Assembly (NCBI RefSeq): GCF_002994635.1
Contig: NZ_PVNL01000118.1
Span: 161,693 to 225,692, forward strand
Length of the DNA: 64,000 bases
Source: Enhygromyxa salina
Lineage (GTDB): Bacteria > Myxococcota_A > Polyangia > Nannocystales > Nannocystaceae
Reading direction: 5' to 3'
The position numbers and the translations under genes are program-made. Every line of letters begins with the position of its first letter. Within the stretch, counting starts at the first letter, position 1. Under the pieces are notes generated by a model. The model ran no database searches and had not been told where the DNA came from. It saw only the letters and a list, made by a program, of their open reading frames with translations. Below are positions 35,725 through 46,735 of this stretch, in pieces.

Positions 35725-37119
35725 TCAGTCGCACGCGGCGAGCCCACGCGGGTTGCGATCGAGCGCCGCCGCCCCGCGCAGCAGCCACAGGCCACCGAGC
35801 GCCAGCGGCACGGCGGTCGCCATCAACGCCAGGCGCAGCCCCGCGATCTCGGCCGTGGCCCCGAACACGCCACCCGCGATCCCGGGCCCGATCCCCTCGG
35901 ACACCGCCCCGATCAAGTACGGCGAGACCGCGTCCCCGAGCGCGTGGATCATCAGGACGTTGACGGCGATCGAGCTCGCGCGCAGGTTCGCGGGCACGCA
36001 CCCGACCAGCGCCGCGTTGAGCGGTCCGGTGTTGAGGAACAAGAAGAACTCGGCGACGAAGGTCAGCACCAACACGGGCGTGCGCACGCCGATCAGGCCC
36101 ATGCCCAGCACCACTGGCGCGCCGAGCAGCAACCCCCAGCCGCTGACCCGCAGGTACCCGCCCTGGCCCTGCGCGAACGCCCGATCGCCGAGCCAGCCGC
36201 CGACCAGCGTGGCGATCAGCCCGGCCACGACGGTGACCCCACCAAACACGGTCCCCGCCTCCCCGGCGTCCATGCCGTGGGCTCGCTGAAAGAAGGTGGG
36301 CATCCAAAACGCGAGCCCGCCCAGCGTGAAGGTCATCAGGATCATGCCGCCGGTCGTCGCCCGCCACCCGGGGCTGCGAAACAGCCGCTTGATCGCCAGC
36401 AGCGGACTGTCGAGCCCGGCTTCACCCTTGCCGGCGTCGCCGTCCATGCCGCCGCGGATCGGCTCGGGCAACGCCATGGCCGCGATCGCAAACAACAGCC
36501 CCGGCGCGCCAGCGAGCAAGAACGCGAGACGCCAGCCTGGATCCGCGGCCTCGGCCAGGCCCAGCCAGTCGAGCAGCTCGGGGCCGACGAGCGTCTGCCA
36601 GTTGCCGGCGACCGAGCCGCCGAGCACGTAGCCCAGCGCGGAGCCCATCGGGATCGCCAGATAGAAGTAGGCCAGCATTCGACCGCGCTTTTGGGGCGCG
36701 AACAGATCCGCGATCATCGCCGGTGCCACGGTCGCGTAGCCAGCCTCGCCGATCCCGACCAGCGCCCGCATGACCATGAGCTCCGCGTACGAGTCGGCGT
36801 AGCCGCTCCCGACCGTGGCCAGGCTCCACAGCGCGACGCCGCCCGCGACCAGATACTTGCGCGTGCTTCGATCGCCCAGCCAGCCCGTGAACGGCGAGGC
36901 GACCATGTACACGACCATGAACATCAACCCCAGCAGACCCGCGTCGGCGTCGCCAAGCCCGAAGTCCAAGCGCACGCTCTCGAGCACCGCCGCGAGCACG
37001 TAGCGATCGATGTAGTTGACGAAGTTGATCGCGCTCAACACGATCAACACCGCCAGCGCGTGCTCGCGCGTCAGCTGCTTGGGGGTCGTCCCGCTCACGC
37101 GCGCATGCTCCCACATCAT
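35725..37119 (-). CDS. MFS transporter, Spinster-like
   Basis: 464 residues, 12 predicted helices. The N-terminal block NFVNYIDRYVLAAVLE..DADAGLLGLMFMVVYMVASPFTGWLGDR is characteristic of the Spinster (Spns)/hexuronate-type MFS group, and the loop-2 signature is GWLGDRSTRKY. Bacterial members are poorly characterised, and eukaryotic ones export sphingolipids. Two adjacent ATG codons (37119, 37116) can start it. Divergent from a metallopeptidase-like lipoprotein gene with 39 bases between starts. Confidence 0.88.
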   Translation of the reverse strand: MMWEHARVSGTTPKQLTREHALAVLIVLSAINFVNYIDRYVLAAVLESVRLDFGLGDADAGLLGLMFMVVYMVASPFTGWLGDRSTRKYLVAGGVALWSLATVGSGYADSYAELMVMRALVGIGEAGYATVAPAMIADLFAPQKRGRMLAYFYLAIPMGSALGYVLGGSVAGNWQTLVGPELLDWLGLAEAADPGWRLAFLLAGAPGLLFAIAAMALPEPIRGGMDGDAGKGEAGLDSPLLAIKRLFRSPGWRATTGGMILMTFTLGGLAFWMPTFFQRAHGMDAGEAGTVFGGVTVVAGLIATLVGGWLGDRAFAQGQGGYLRVSGWGLLLGAPVVLGMGLIGVRTPVLVLTFVAEFFLFLNTGPLNAALVGCVPANLRASSIAVNVLMIHALGDAVSPYLIGAVSEGIGPGIAGGVFGATAEIAGLRLALMATAVPLALGGLWLLRGAAALDRNPRGLAACD

Positions 37120-37158
37120 CTATGCGCCACGGCTGCTAAACTCCGGGGATACGAGCGG

Positions 37159-38727
37159 ATGTGGACCTCGCCCCTGATCTCGACCATTTGCCTCGCGACT
37201 TCACGGTTGCTCGTGCTCGCCGGCCTGATCGCCTGCGCCTGCGCACCCACGCCGACCAGCGTGACGCCGAGCGTCGAAGACCGCGACACCGAGGCGTCCG
37301 GGCCAGCAGCCCGCTGGTCCTACGAGATTCGCGTCGACGAGGCGCTCGAGCAGATGCACGTGGGTCTGTGCATTGAAGGCCCGCGGCCGACCCGCCTGCG
37401 CAGCTCGGACGACGCGATGGCGTTCGTGGCCTCGGCGCGGGTCCGCGGCGGCCCCACGCTCGCGCGGGACGGTAAACATTTGGTGGTCGAGACGCTCGGC
37501 GAGCACGGCTGCCTCGACCTCGAGATTGACCTCGACGCAGCGGTTCGCGCCAGCGGACGCGACTCGTCGCGCCTGGGTGACTCGATCATGGTCGCGCCCG
37601 ATCGCTGGCTCTGGTACCCGGCGGTGGTCCCAGCGGACATCGACGCGCGCGCGCGCTTGGTGCTGCCCGAGGGCGTCGCCGCCACCGTCCCGTGGCCCGT
37701 CATAAAGGAAGACGGCGAGCGCGACGACTGGCGGCGCCTCGATCACACCGCGTTCGGCTGGAATGCCTGGATCGCCTTCGGCCACTATCGGCCGATCGAG
37801 TTCACCGTCGCGCAGTGCGAGTTCGAGGTCGCCGTGCTCGACGGCCCACGCGCGGCCACCGACGCCGGGATCGAAGCCTGGCTGCGCGCCGCGGCGCTGA
37901 GCTCGGTGGAGCTGCACGGCCGGTTTCCGCGCGAGCGCGTGTCGGTCGTCGTGATCCCGACCTCCGGCTGGGGCGACGCTCCGGTGCTGTTCGGCATGGC
38001 CCGCCGCGGGGGTGGAGGCAGCGCCATGTTGATCCTGAACAACGACGCGACCGACGACGAGCTCCCCGGCGAGTGGGTCGCCACTCACGAGCTCCTGCAC
38101 CTGGGCATGCCGCTGGTCGCCGATCCCTGGATGTCGGAGGGCTTCGTCACCTACTACACGGAGATCCTGCGCGCGCGCCAAGGGTTGCTCGGCCACGACG
38201 ACGAGCAGGACCGAGACCGCGGACACGACGAGCAGATCCGTCGGGCTCTCGCGGCGCTGGCCAAAGGATTTCGCCGCGGCGGGGGCGTCCGCACGCTCGC
38301 CCACGCGAGCGACAACATGCGCAACAGCGGCAGCTACGGCCGGGTGTACTGGGGTGGTGCCGCGATCGCCTTCGACCTCGACGTCAGCCTCCGCGAGGCC
38401 TCGGGCGGTCGGCGCTCGCTGGATGATCTGTGCGTGATGCTTCAGCGGCTCGCCCTCGCCCATCGGCGCTGGCAGGCCGAGGAGCTGATCGAGATGATGG
38501 ACGCCGAGGTGGCGCGCTGGCGGGCGGCGGGTGAGCTCGATCGAGAGATCTACCCCTCACAGATCATCAGTCGGCACCTCCAAGCAAGGTCCACGCCAGC
38601 GCATGTCGAGCAGCTCGATCGCTTGGCCGTCGAGATCCACCCGAGCGAGATACGTTTGCTGGCCAACCCAATTGACAACGCGCGTCTGCGATCGGGCCTG
38701 TTCGCTTCCAAAAACCCGCCACCGTGA
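37159..38727 (+). CDS. Gluzincin-like metallopeptidase lipoprotein (M1/M61-like)
   Basis: 522 residues from ATG 37159. Lipobox LIAC (Cys26). An N-terminal beta domain precedes the peptidase part, with zinc motif HELLH at 310-314 and a following WMSEGFVTYY with Glu327, which matches the W-x-(N/S)EG-hA-x-Y block of M1 and M61 peptidases. Spacing between the second His and this Glu is 12 residues, shorter than the 18 usual in M1. The catalytic Tyr would lie near GSYGRVYWGGAAIAFDLD. Activity is therefore plausible, not certain. It is divergent from the MFS gene, and the RiPP-type operon begins about 255 bases downstream. Confidence 0.75.
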   Translation: MWTSPLISTICLATSRLLVLAGLIACACAPTPTSVTPSVEDRDTEASGPAARWSYEIRVDEALEQMHVGLCIEGPRPTRLRSSDDAMAFVASARVRGGPTLARDGKHLVVETLGEHGCLDLEIDLDAAVRASGRDSSRLGDSIMVAPDRWLWYPAVVPADIDARARLVLPEGVAATVPWPVIKEDGERDDWRRLDHTAFGWNAWIAFGHYRPIEFTVAQCEFEVAVLDGPRAATDAGIEAWLRAAALSSVELHGRFPRERVSVVVIPTSGWGDAPVLFGMARRGGGGSAMLILNNDATDDELPGEWVATHELLHLGMPLVADPWMSEGFVTYYTEILRARQGLLGHDDEQDRDRGHDEQIRRALAALAKGFRRGGGVRTLAHASDNMRNSGSYGRVYWGGAAIAFDLDVSLREASGGRRSLDDLCVMLQRLALAHRRWQAEELIEMMDAEVARWRAAGELDREIYPSQIISRHLQARSTPAHVEQLDRLAVEIHPSEIRLLANPIDNARLRSGLFASKNPPP

Positions 38728-38982
38728 ACGGATGTGCGAACCCGCATAGATGGCGCAGAACCCCAACTGCGCAGTAAATTCGTGTGTTCTCGTGCAAGCG
38801 CGAAATCCTTGGCGTGGGTAGGCGAGCTTTTGCACATTTTCTATTCAATTGTTCAGTGACGCACGGGCGCCGCCATGATATGCATCCGCCCAATCTCAGC
38901 GACCCGGGGTCCCCCACCGACGAACTCCGTTCGAGTGCAACTCACCCCCCGGGCACATCGACGAAGGATCAGGACAAACGTA

Positions 38983-39264
38983 ATGGCAAACCTCAAGGAC
39001 ATCGTGGCCACCCTGGCCATCCTTAGCGCAGGCACCCTCACCCTTACTGGCTGCAAGAAGGAAGGCGAGACCACCAACCCTGACGAGGTCAACGCCGGTG
39101 ATTCGGCTGGCCCCGCCGAGGGCGAAGGCGAAGCTTCCTGCAAGGGCGACGACGCCGAGGCCTCGTGCAGCAGCGAAGACGCCGCCGATGCCGACGCCGA
39201 CGCCGACGCAGAAGCCTCCTGCAGCGGCGAGTCGGACGAAGCCTCTTGCAGCGGCGCTGCCTGA
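38983..39264 (+). CDS. Lipidated Cys-motif peptide, candidate RiPP precursor (EASC repeats)
   Basis: 93 residues. Signal peptide with lipobox LTLTGC (Cys24), so it should be lipid-anchored. The mature part is Ala/Asp/Glu/Gly-rich with no aromatic residues. All four other Cys lie in identical EASC motifs, at Cys53, 62, 80 and 89 (spacing 9, 18, 9), three of them followed by Ser and one by Lys-Gly. It sits 91 bases upstream of a DUF692 iron enzyme and DUF2063 partner. In bufferins and HvfA, precursors with Sec signals and repeated EGKC motifs are modified at Cys by DUF692 enzymes and bind copper. By analogy this is the substrate peptide. Lipidation and the EASC motif are unusual. Confidence 0.8.
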   Translation: MANLKDIVATLAILSAGTLTLTGCKKEGETTNPDEVNAGDSAGPAEGEGEASCKGDDAEASCSSEDAADADADADAEASCSGESDEASCSGAA

Positions 39265-39284
39265 GTCAACTGGATTTGACACCC

Positions 39285-39299
39285 GCGGTCACCGACCGC
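39285..39299 (+). promoter_or_regulatory. Hairpin between precursor and DUF692 genes
   Basis: gcggtc-acc-gaccgc, a 6-bp perfect stem with 3-base loop, 20 bases after the precursor stop and 57 before the enzyme start. Such a partial terminator or stabiliser would give more precursor than enzyme. No U-tract, so the role is inferred. Confidence 0.4.
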
Positions 39300-39355
39300 T
39301 GACTTGCGCCCGTGGTCGTGTTCCGGCCCGGGCGCTTTCTCAATTTCTGGACCCA

Positions 39356-40261
39356 ATGACCAACATGCGTGAACGACTCCTCGATCCCAGCACGCCGACC
39401 GGCGTCGGCTTGGGGCTGCGCGCCGAATTCATGGCTGATGTCCAACAGGGGCTCGCCAACGACCGCGTGGCGTTCTTCGAGGTCAGCCCCGAGAACTACA
39501 TGAACCGCGGCGGGCGCGTGGTCCGAATGTTCGAGGACATCGCGGCCCGGCACCGACTGATCACCCACGGGCTCATGATGTCGCTCGGCTCAATCGAGCC
39601 GTTCAGCGACGTCTATTTTAAAGATCTGCGCGGGTTCTTGGCTCGTCATGGCAGCAGCTGGCACAGCGATCACCTGTGCTTCTCGACCGAACAGGGCGCC
39701 GTCCTCCACGATCTGCTGCCGCTGCCGCTCGACGAGGTCACCGCCACCCGCGTCGCTGGCCGGATCCGCGAGGCTCAGGATCGCCTCGAGCGCCCGCTCG
39801 CGATCGAGAACATCTCCTACTACCTGCCCATGGGCCGACCGCAGATGAGCGAAGCCGCGTTCATGACCATGGTCTGCGAGCAGGCGGACTGCGGCCTGCT
39901 GCTCGACGTCAACAACGTCTACGTCAACTCCAAGAACTTTGGTTTTGACGTGCGCGAGATGGTCGCCGGCTATCCGCTCGAGCGCGTGATCCAGCTGCAT
40001 GTCGCGGGGCACACCCACTGGGACCGCTTCGACATGTTCCTGGACGATCACGGCGCGACCGCCGAGCCCACCGTGCATGAGCTGCTGGCGTGGGTGGTCG
40101 AGCGCACCGGTCCGGTGCCCGTGTTGCTCGAGCGCGACAAGAAGATCCCGCCGCTCGCCGAGCTGCTCGACGAGGTCACCGCGCTGCAGTCCACCTATGA
40201 CCAAGCGCTGATCCGCCGCGGCGGCGCGGGCCACGAGCCGGGGGTGGCCAGTGTCGGTTGA
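39356..40261 (+). CDS. DUF692 multinuclear non-haem iron oxidative enzyme (MbnB/BufB/HvfB-type)
   Basis: 301 residues from ATG 39356. TIM-barrel DUF692 family. The metal-binding residues are in place: FFEVSPENYM (Glu42, Glu46, Asn47), ITHGLMMSLGS (His71), WHSDHLCFS (His103, Asp105, His106), AIENISYY (Glu151, Asn152), LLLDVNNVYVN (Asp184, Asn186-187), QLHVAGHTH (His215, His219), DDHG (Asp231, His232) and LLERDKKIP (Glu260). Family enzymes use two or three Fe ions to oxidise Cys in peptide substrates (oxazolone/thioamide, thiooxazole and similar products). Direct neighbours are an EASC-motif lipoprotein and a DUF2063 partner, so it most likely modifies those Cys. Overlaps the DUF2063 start by 11 bases. 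Confidence 0.93.
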   Translation: MTNMRERLLDPSTPTGVGLGLRAEFMADVQQGLANDRVAFFEVSPENYMNRGGRVVRMFEDIAARHRLITHGLMMSLGSIEPFSDVYFKDLRGFLARHGSSWHSDHLCFSTEQGAVLHDLLPLPLDEVTATRVAGRIREAQDRLERPLAIENISYYLPMGRPQMSEAAFMTMVCEQADCGLLLDVNNVYVNSKNFGFDVREMVAGYPLERVIQLHVAGHTHWDRFDMFLDDHGATAEPTVHELLAWVVERTGPVPVLLERDKKIPPLAELLDEVTALQSTYDQALIRRGGAGHEPGVASVG

Positions 40262-41069
40262 GCCCGATCAGATCCGATCCGCGCTCGGCCAGGTCGTCCG
40301 GGACCGCGCGCGCCACGATCGCGTCGTCGCTGACCCACACGCGGAGCTCACCGCGCTCGGGCTCGATGAAGCGGCGCGCGCGGGCATGTTGGCCTGCGGC
40401 AGCCAGCGCTTGCTCGCGTACCACCACATGGTCCACGGCCGGCTGTTCAAGACCGTTCGCGGGTTCCTTGGCGGGGCCGCTGGCCGGCTCGGCGACGATC
40501 GCTTGCGCGCCGACCTCGACGCCTGGATCGCCGATCCCGGGCCGCAGACGGTGTACCTGCGCGATATCCCCGCGCAGTTCCTGAGCTGGGCGCGGCCGGG
40601 CTGGGACGCAGATCCATCGCTCCCGCCGTGGCTCGGTGAGCTCGCCGCTCATCAGGTCTCGATCCGCACGATCCGCAACGATCCGCGCGAGGTCGGCCCC
40701 CAGACCGAGGTGGGCATCGAGCTCGAGCGACCGATCGCGTGCAACGCCACCGTCGAGCTCGTTCGCTATCGCTGGGCCGTCCATCGGCTGCCGACCAAGC
40801 TCGGCCCCGACGCCGAGCCGGAGCCCACGCCCGAGGGCCAGGCCGTGATCGCCTACCGTCACGCCGACGACCAGCCGCGCTTCGTGGACATCAAGCCACG
40901 CTCGGCGCACATGCTCGAGCTGCTGATCGCCGGAAAGACCCTGCGCGAGGCGCTGTTTGGGGCCTGCGAGGCCACGGGCGAGACCCTCGACGACGAGATC
41001 TTGGGCGTCACGGCCGTGACGCTCGCCGATCTGATCGACCGCCATGTGCTGCTCGGCGGCCTGGCCTGA
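40251..41069 (+). CDS. DUF2063 partner protein of the DUF692 enzyme (BufC/HvfC-like)
   Basis: 272 residues from GTG 40251, overlapping the DUF692 stop by 11 bases. N-terminal helical DUF2063 region (about 5-100: YHHMVHGRLFKTVRGFLGG, TVYLRDIPAQFLSWAR), then a beta-rich C-terminal part (LVRYRWAVHRLP, VIAYRHADDQPRFVDIKPRSAHMLELLIAGKTLREAL) resembling the peptide-recognition (RRE-like) and winged-helix portion of BufC/HvfC/TglI partners. In known systems the partner binds the precursor leader and presents it to the iron enzyme. No DoxX gene, often the fourth bufferin gene, follows. Ends before a strong hairpin terminator. Confidence 0.9.
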   Translation: MSVEPDQIRSALGQVVRDRARHDRVVADPHAELTALGLDEAARAGMLACGSQRLLAYHHMVHGRLFKTVRGFLGGAAGRLGDDRLRADLDAWIADPGPQTVYLRDIPAQFLSWARPGWDADPSLPPWLGELAAHQVSIRTIRNDPREVGPQTEVGIELERPIACNATVELVRYRWAVHRLPTKLGPDAEPEPTPEGQAVIAYRHADDQPRFVDIKPRSAHMLELLIAGKTLREALFGACEATGETLDDEILGVTAVTLADLIDRHVLLGGLA

Positions 41070-41092
41070 GCCGTCTCGAGTGCGCAAAAGGC

Positions 41093-41121
41093 GAAGAGAC
41101 GGCCGCGAAAGCCGTCTCTTC
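41093..41121 (+). terminator. Operon terminator after the DUF692/DUF2063 genes
   Basis: gaagagacggc / gccgtctcttc, an 11-bp perfect stem with a 7-base loop (cgcgaaa), preceded by an aaaag stretch. It begins 23 bases after the stop. The 3' side has only a weak T content (ctgtgtgt). Confidence 0.75.
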
Positions 41122-41535
41122 TGTGTGTCGAACGTGGTGACGAACACCTGTGGCCGCTGACGGAAGCACGCCTGCGACCAGTCAGGTAGTGCCAACCGGG
41201 AGTGAACCGGTCATGAAAATCGCGAAAAATTCGTCTTCGGGCTCGGAGCCGCGTGTGTCACCCAGCGTCACCTGGTGCCAGGCGTAGAGCTGGCCCCCGC
41301 TGTTCGGTCATCCAGCGACGATCCGCTCGATGTGCCGGCGCTGAGGCCACTTGGTTGGTCCAGTTTTCATTCGCCAGTTGGGTGGCGACGCTAATTGCCA
41401 ATCGCGCGACCCGTGACGCGTGACGGACTGGAGACACCCCACCATTGCGAACGAGAACTGGGGTCCAATGATGCGCATCCGACATGGCCTAGACCTTGCT
41501 TTTCCATGGTCGGAGTTCGAGAGGACTTTGCCCCT
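41122..41535. other. 414-bp intergenic region
   Basis: Between the RiPP-type operon terminator and the vWA lipoprotein. No gene-like reading frame. AT-richer patches near 41210-41235 (atgaaaatcgcgaaaaattc) and 41365-41400 may be promoter elements. A gagagga purine stretch about 10 bases before ATG 41536 can serve as ribosome binding site. Confidence 0.5.
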
Positions 41536-42711
<1,176 letters not shown>

Positions 42712-42733
42712 AGCGCCCCAACACTCGACAGGG

Positions 42734-44029
<1,296 letters not shown>

Positions 44030-44168
44030 GTCAGGTCCTGGTAGCGGAGACTGTAGCGGACATCGCAGGTCTCTCACGATAGCCGTGATTGTCTACTCGT
44101 TGGGAATTTACAGCGGAGCGCGGGCGTCGCGTCGGCTCGTCACTGGTGGGGTATCGTAGGCTATCGAC

Positions 44169-45863
44169 ATGTGGACGCGTCCGACAACCTGCGCGCTGTG
44201 GCTGAGCTGCTCGTTGCTCGGCTCGGGCTGTCGGGCCAACGAGCAGCCGCACCACGAGCAGCCGACCTCGGCGTCCCAAGTGGCCCCGAGCCCCGAGCCT
44301 CCGACTTCACCCCCGATCGCCACGCGCGAGGCTGCGACCGCAGAGTCGGCCCTCGGGGTCGTCGATCTTGGTGTGTTCGGAGATCTCGACGCCCAGGTTC
44401 AGATTGAGATACCCGCCGGGCTCGAGCCATCCGAGTCCGCGCTCGGTGTGATCGACCGCGCCCACGCGATCCTCGTGCTCTATGTCGACGGCTGGCCGAC
44501 CAAGGTCTATCCGCTGCTCGAGACCGGCGGCGAGGTGCTCAGCGCAGGCGACCAGCGCGTGCGACTGCGTCGCGGCGATCATCTCGAATTGGCCCCGCTG
44601 CTGCGCGCATCCGAGCAATTGCGTGACCTTGCGCAGGGCGCGAGCCCACCACCGGGCGACATCGATGGCGATGGGATCCCCGATCCGCTCGACATCGACA
44701 TCGGCGCGATCAAGACCACGCTCAACGGGGCGAGCTACGACCAGAGCTACGTGACCCTCCCCTACCCCAACGGCGACGTCCCCCGCGAGCTCGGCGCGTG
44801 CACGGACGTGATCGTGCGAGCGCTGCGCAACGCGGGCATCGATCTGCAGGCGGAGCTCCACGAAGACATCGCCCGCGCCCCCCACCGCTACCCGATGGTC
44901 GAGCGAGCCAACGACGACATCGATCACCGTCGGGTCCGCACGCTGCTGCCGTGGTTTCGCGCCCACTGGACAGCCCTCGACGCCACCCAGCCGCCGCGAC
45001 CTGGCGATGTGATCTTCATGGAGACGATCGCCAGCCGCAAAGGGCCAGACCATATCGGGGTCGTCGGAGATCGGCGGGCCACCGACGGTCAGCTGCTGGT
45101 CGCCAACAACTGGACAGATGGCTACCAGACCTCGTTCATGGAATTGCTCGGCCACGTCGAGGTCACCGATCGATTTCGGGTCCCGCCGAGCCCCGAGCAC
45201 GCCGGCCCGATCGCGGCCGAGGTGCGGCAGCTGCTCATGGTTCGCGGCGACGACTGGGACAGCTTCCACGGGCACGCCCAGCGCTACCAGCGAGACACCG
45301 TCGGCGGTCCATGGCGGGCGGTCGGCGACGCGTTCCCGATCGTGCTCGGCCACGCGGGCATGGCCTGGGGTCGCGGGCTCCACGGTGATGGGGCGCCACC
45401 GGGGTCACGCGGGCCAAGCAAGCGCGAGGGTGACGGGCGATCGCCAGCCGGGGTGTTCACCATTGGATCCGCGTGGGGCCGGTCGGAGGCGAGCGCGACC
45501 AAGCTGCAATACACCAGCGAGTCGCCGACCCTGCGCTGCGTCGACGATCCCGCGTCCGCCCACTACAACCGCATCGTCGACGGCGCGACGATCTCGAGCG
45601 ACTGGACCAGCGCCGAGCCGATGCGCCGCTACTACGAGCTGGCGATCACGGTCGAGCACAATTCGGCGCGCGTGAGCTCGGCGGGGAGCTGCATCTTCTT
45701 GCATCGGTGGAGCGATCCCGACAGCCCTGTCACCGGTTGCACGGCGATGGCCGGCGATCAGCTCGATCAGCTCGCCGCGTGGCTCGAGCCTGGGGCCGTG
45801 CTCGTCAGCCTTCCGACCTCAGCGATCGATCCTCTCCGACGAGCCTGGGCAATTCCGCGATGA
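44169..45863 (+). CDS. DUF1287 - L,D-transpeptidase-like fusion lipoprotein
   Basis: 564 residues. Lipobox SLLGSGC, a short Pro/Ser linker. Residues about 150-335 match DUF1287 (NlpC/P60-like fold): GACTDVIVRALRNAGIDLQAELHEDI with the probable catalytic Cys, HRRVRTLLPWFRAHW, and PRPGDVIFMETIASRKGPDHIGVVGD with the His. Residues about 350-560 resemble an L,D-transpeptidase (YkuD/ErfK): WRAVGDAFPIVLGHAGMAWG, SPAGVFTIGSAWG, and the active-site region IFLHRWSDPDSPVTGCTAM, His plus SxxxGC. Two cysteine peptidoglycan-acting modules in one lipid-anchored protein suggests cell-wall remodelling. Coupling of both in one chain is unusual. Confidence 0.82.
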   Translation: MWTRPTTCALWLSCSLLGSGCRANEQPHHEQPTSASQVAPSPEPPTSPPIATREAATAESALGVVDLGVFGDLDAQVQIEIPAGLEPSESALGVIDRAHAILVLYVDGWPTKVYPLLETGGEVLSAGDQRVRLRRGDHLELAPLLRASEQLRDLAQGASPPPGDIDGDGIPDPLDIDIGAIKTTLNGASYDQSYVTLPYPNGDVPRELGACTDVIVRALRNAGIDLQAELHEDIARAPHRYPMVERANDDIDHRRVRTLLPWFRAHWTALDATQPPRPGDVIFMETIASRKGPDHIGVVGDRRATDGQLLVANNWTDGYQTSFMELLGHVEVTDRFRVPPSPEHAGPIAAEVRQLLMVRGDDWDSFHGHAQRYQRDTVGGPWRAVGDAFPIVLGHAGMAWGRGLHGDGAPPGSRGPSKREGDGRSPAGVFTIGSAWGRSEASATKLQYTSESPTLRCVDDPASAHYNRIVDGATISSDWTSAEPMRRYYELAITVEHNSARVSSAGSCIFLHRWSDPDSPVTGCTAMAGDQLDQLAAWLEPGAVLVSLPTSAIDPLRRAWAIPR

Positions 45864-45956
45864 CCCGCGAGGCTCGGCATCCACGACCATGCCGCGACGT
45901 GGTTCGTGTACGATGGTCTCGCGAGCGCCGCAGGCCGATCCGCGCACGAGCTACGC

Positions 45957-46140
45957 ATGAACGCCGACGACCTAGACGAGCTCATCGCCGAGGTCGACCG
46001 GCTGTGTAAAGGCGCCGATGGCCCCCGCCAAGCAGTTGATCGAGGGTCAGGGCGTGGTCCGGCTCCTGTACGTCACCCTGCACAATAGCGGCGGCTCGCC
46101 GAATACGTCGTTCATCCCGATGGGCTGGCCCAAGCCCTGA
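45957..46140 (+). pseudogene. Probable frameshifted small gene
   Basis: Frame 1 from ATG 45957 reads MNADDLDELIAEVDRLCKGAD. The protein-like sequence then continues one frame over from 46018: APAKQLIEGQGVVRLLY, VTLHNSGGSPNTSFIPMGWP, ending at TGA 46140. Both halves have plausible amino-acid composition and together would give about 60 residues. A one- or two-base change near 46018-46025 would restore the frame. Product unknown. Confidence 0.4.
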
Positions 46141-46199
46141 CCAGTTCGCCGCGCTCGAACTCGACTCCTGAGCCGCGCCAAACGAAGGTAGACTCGCGT

Positions 46200-46628
46200 G
46201 TGCTCGAAGACCTGGCCCCACTACTGGTCCTCGCGGCCTTCGTGTTCGTGCTCGGCATGGTGACGTGGTGGAAATTTGCGAGGGCGGCGAACAACATCGA
46301 GTGGGCCACGCAGTTCCTCGATGCCCCGGCCAGGCGCGTCGGAGGGGTGTGCGTCGTCGCAGCGCTGGCGCTGGGCCTCGCGTTGATCTTCGTCGGCGTC
46401 GATCCAAACGGCGCGTTCGCTACCGCCAGCGTGAGTGGCATGGGAGCCTTCATCGCGCTGCTCGGTGCGCTCGGGATCGAAGGCCTGTTGCTCGAGACGG
46501 AGTCCGTCACCGCCGCTCGGCTGGCAAGCGGCGAACCACCGCCGTCCTCCACTCGCGGCCGGATCGTTGCGATCGCGCTCGGGCTGGCGCCGATCATTGC
46601 GGTCGTGTGGGTGTTCTGGCCGCGTTAG
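46200..46628 (+). CDS. Small polytopic membrane protein
   Basis: 142 residues from GTG 46200. Four hydrophobic stretches (LLVLAAFVFVLGMVTWW, VCVVAALALGLALIFVG, GAFIALLGALGIEGLLL, AIALGLAPIIAVVWVFW) joined by short polar loops. No family recognised. Stands apart from its neighbours and follows a decayed region. Confidence 0.6.
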   Translation: MLEDLAPLLVLAAFVFVLGMVTWWKFARAANNIEWATQFLDAPARRVGGVCVVAALALGLALIFVGVDPNGAFATASVSGMGAFIALLGALGIEGLLLETESVTAARLASGEPPPSSTRGRIVAIALGLAPIIAVVWVFWPR

Positions 46629-46735
46629 TGCAAGCTCGGCGAGATCGCCAACGAGCGCGGGGTTCTACCAGGGAGTTCGCTCCGATGGCCATCGGGACAG
46701 TGCTCGACGTCGAGCCGAATGTGTATGTTCTCGGC

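Noticed and set aside
35944..37158. Upstream part of the frame leading into the metallopeptidase gene
   Set aside because: Antisense to the MFS gene. The lipoprotein signal at 37159 marks the true start.
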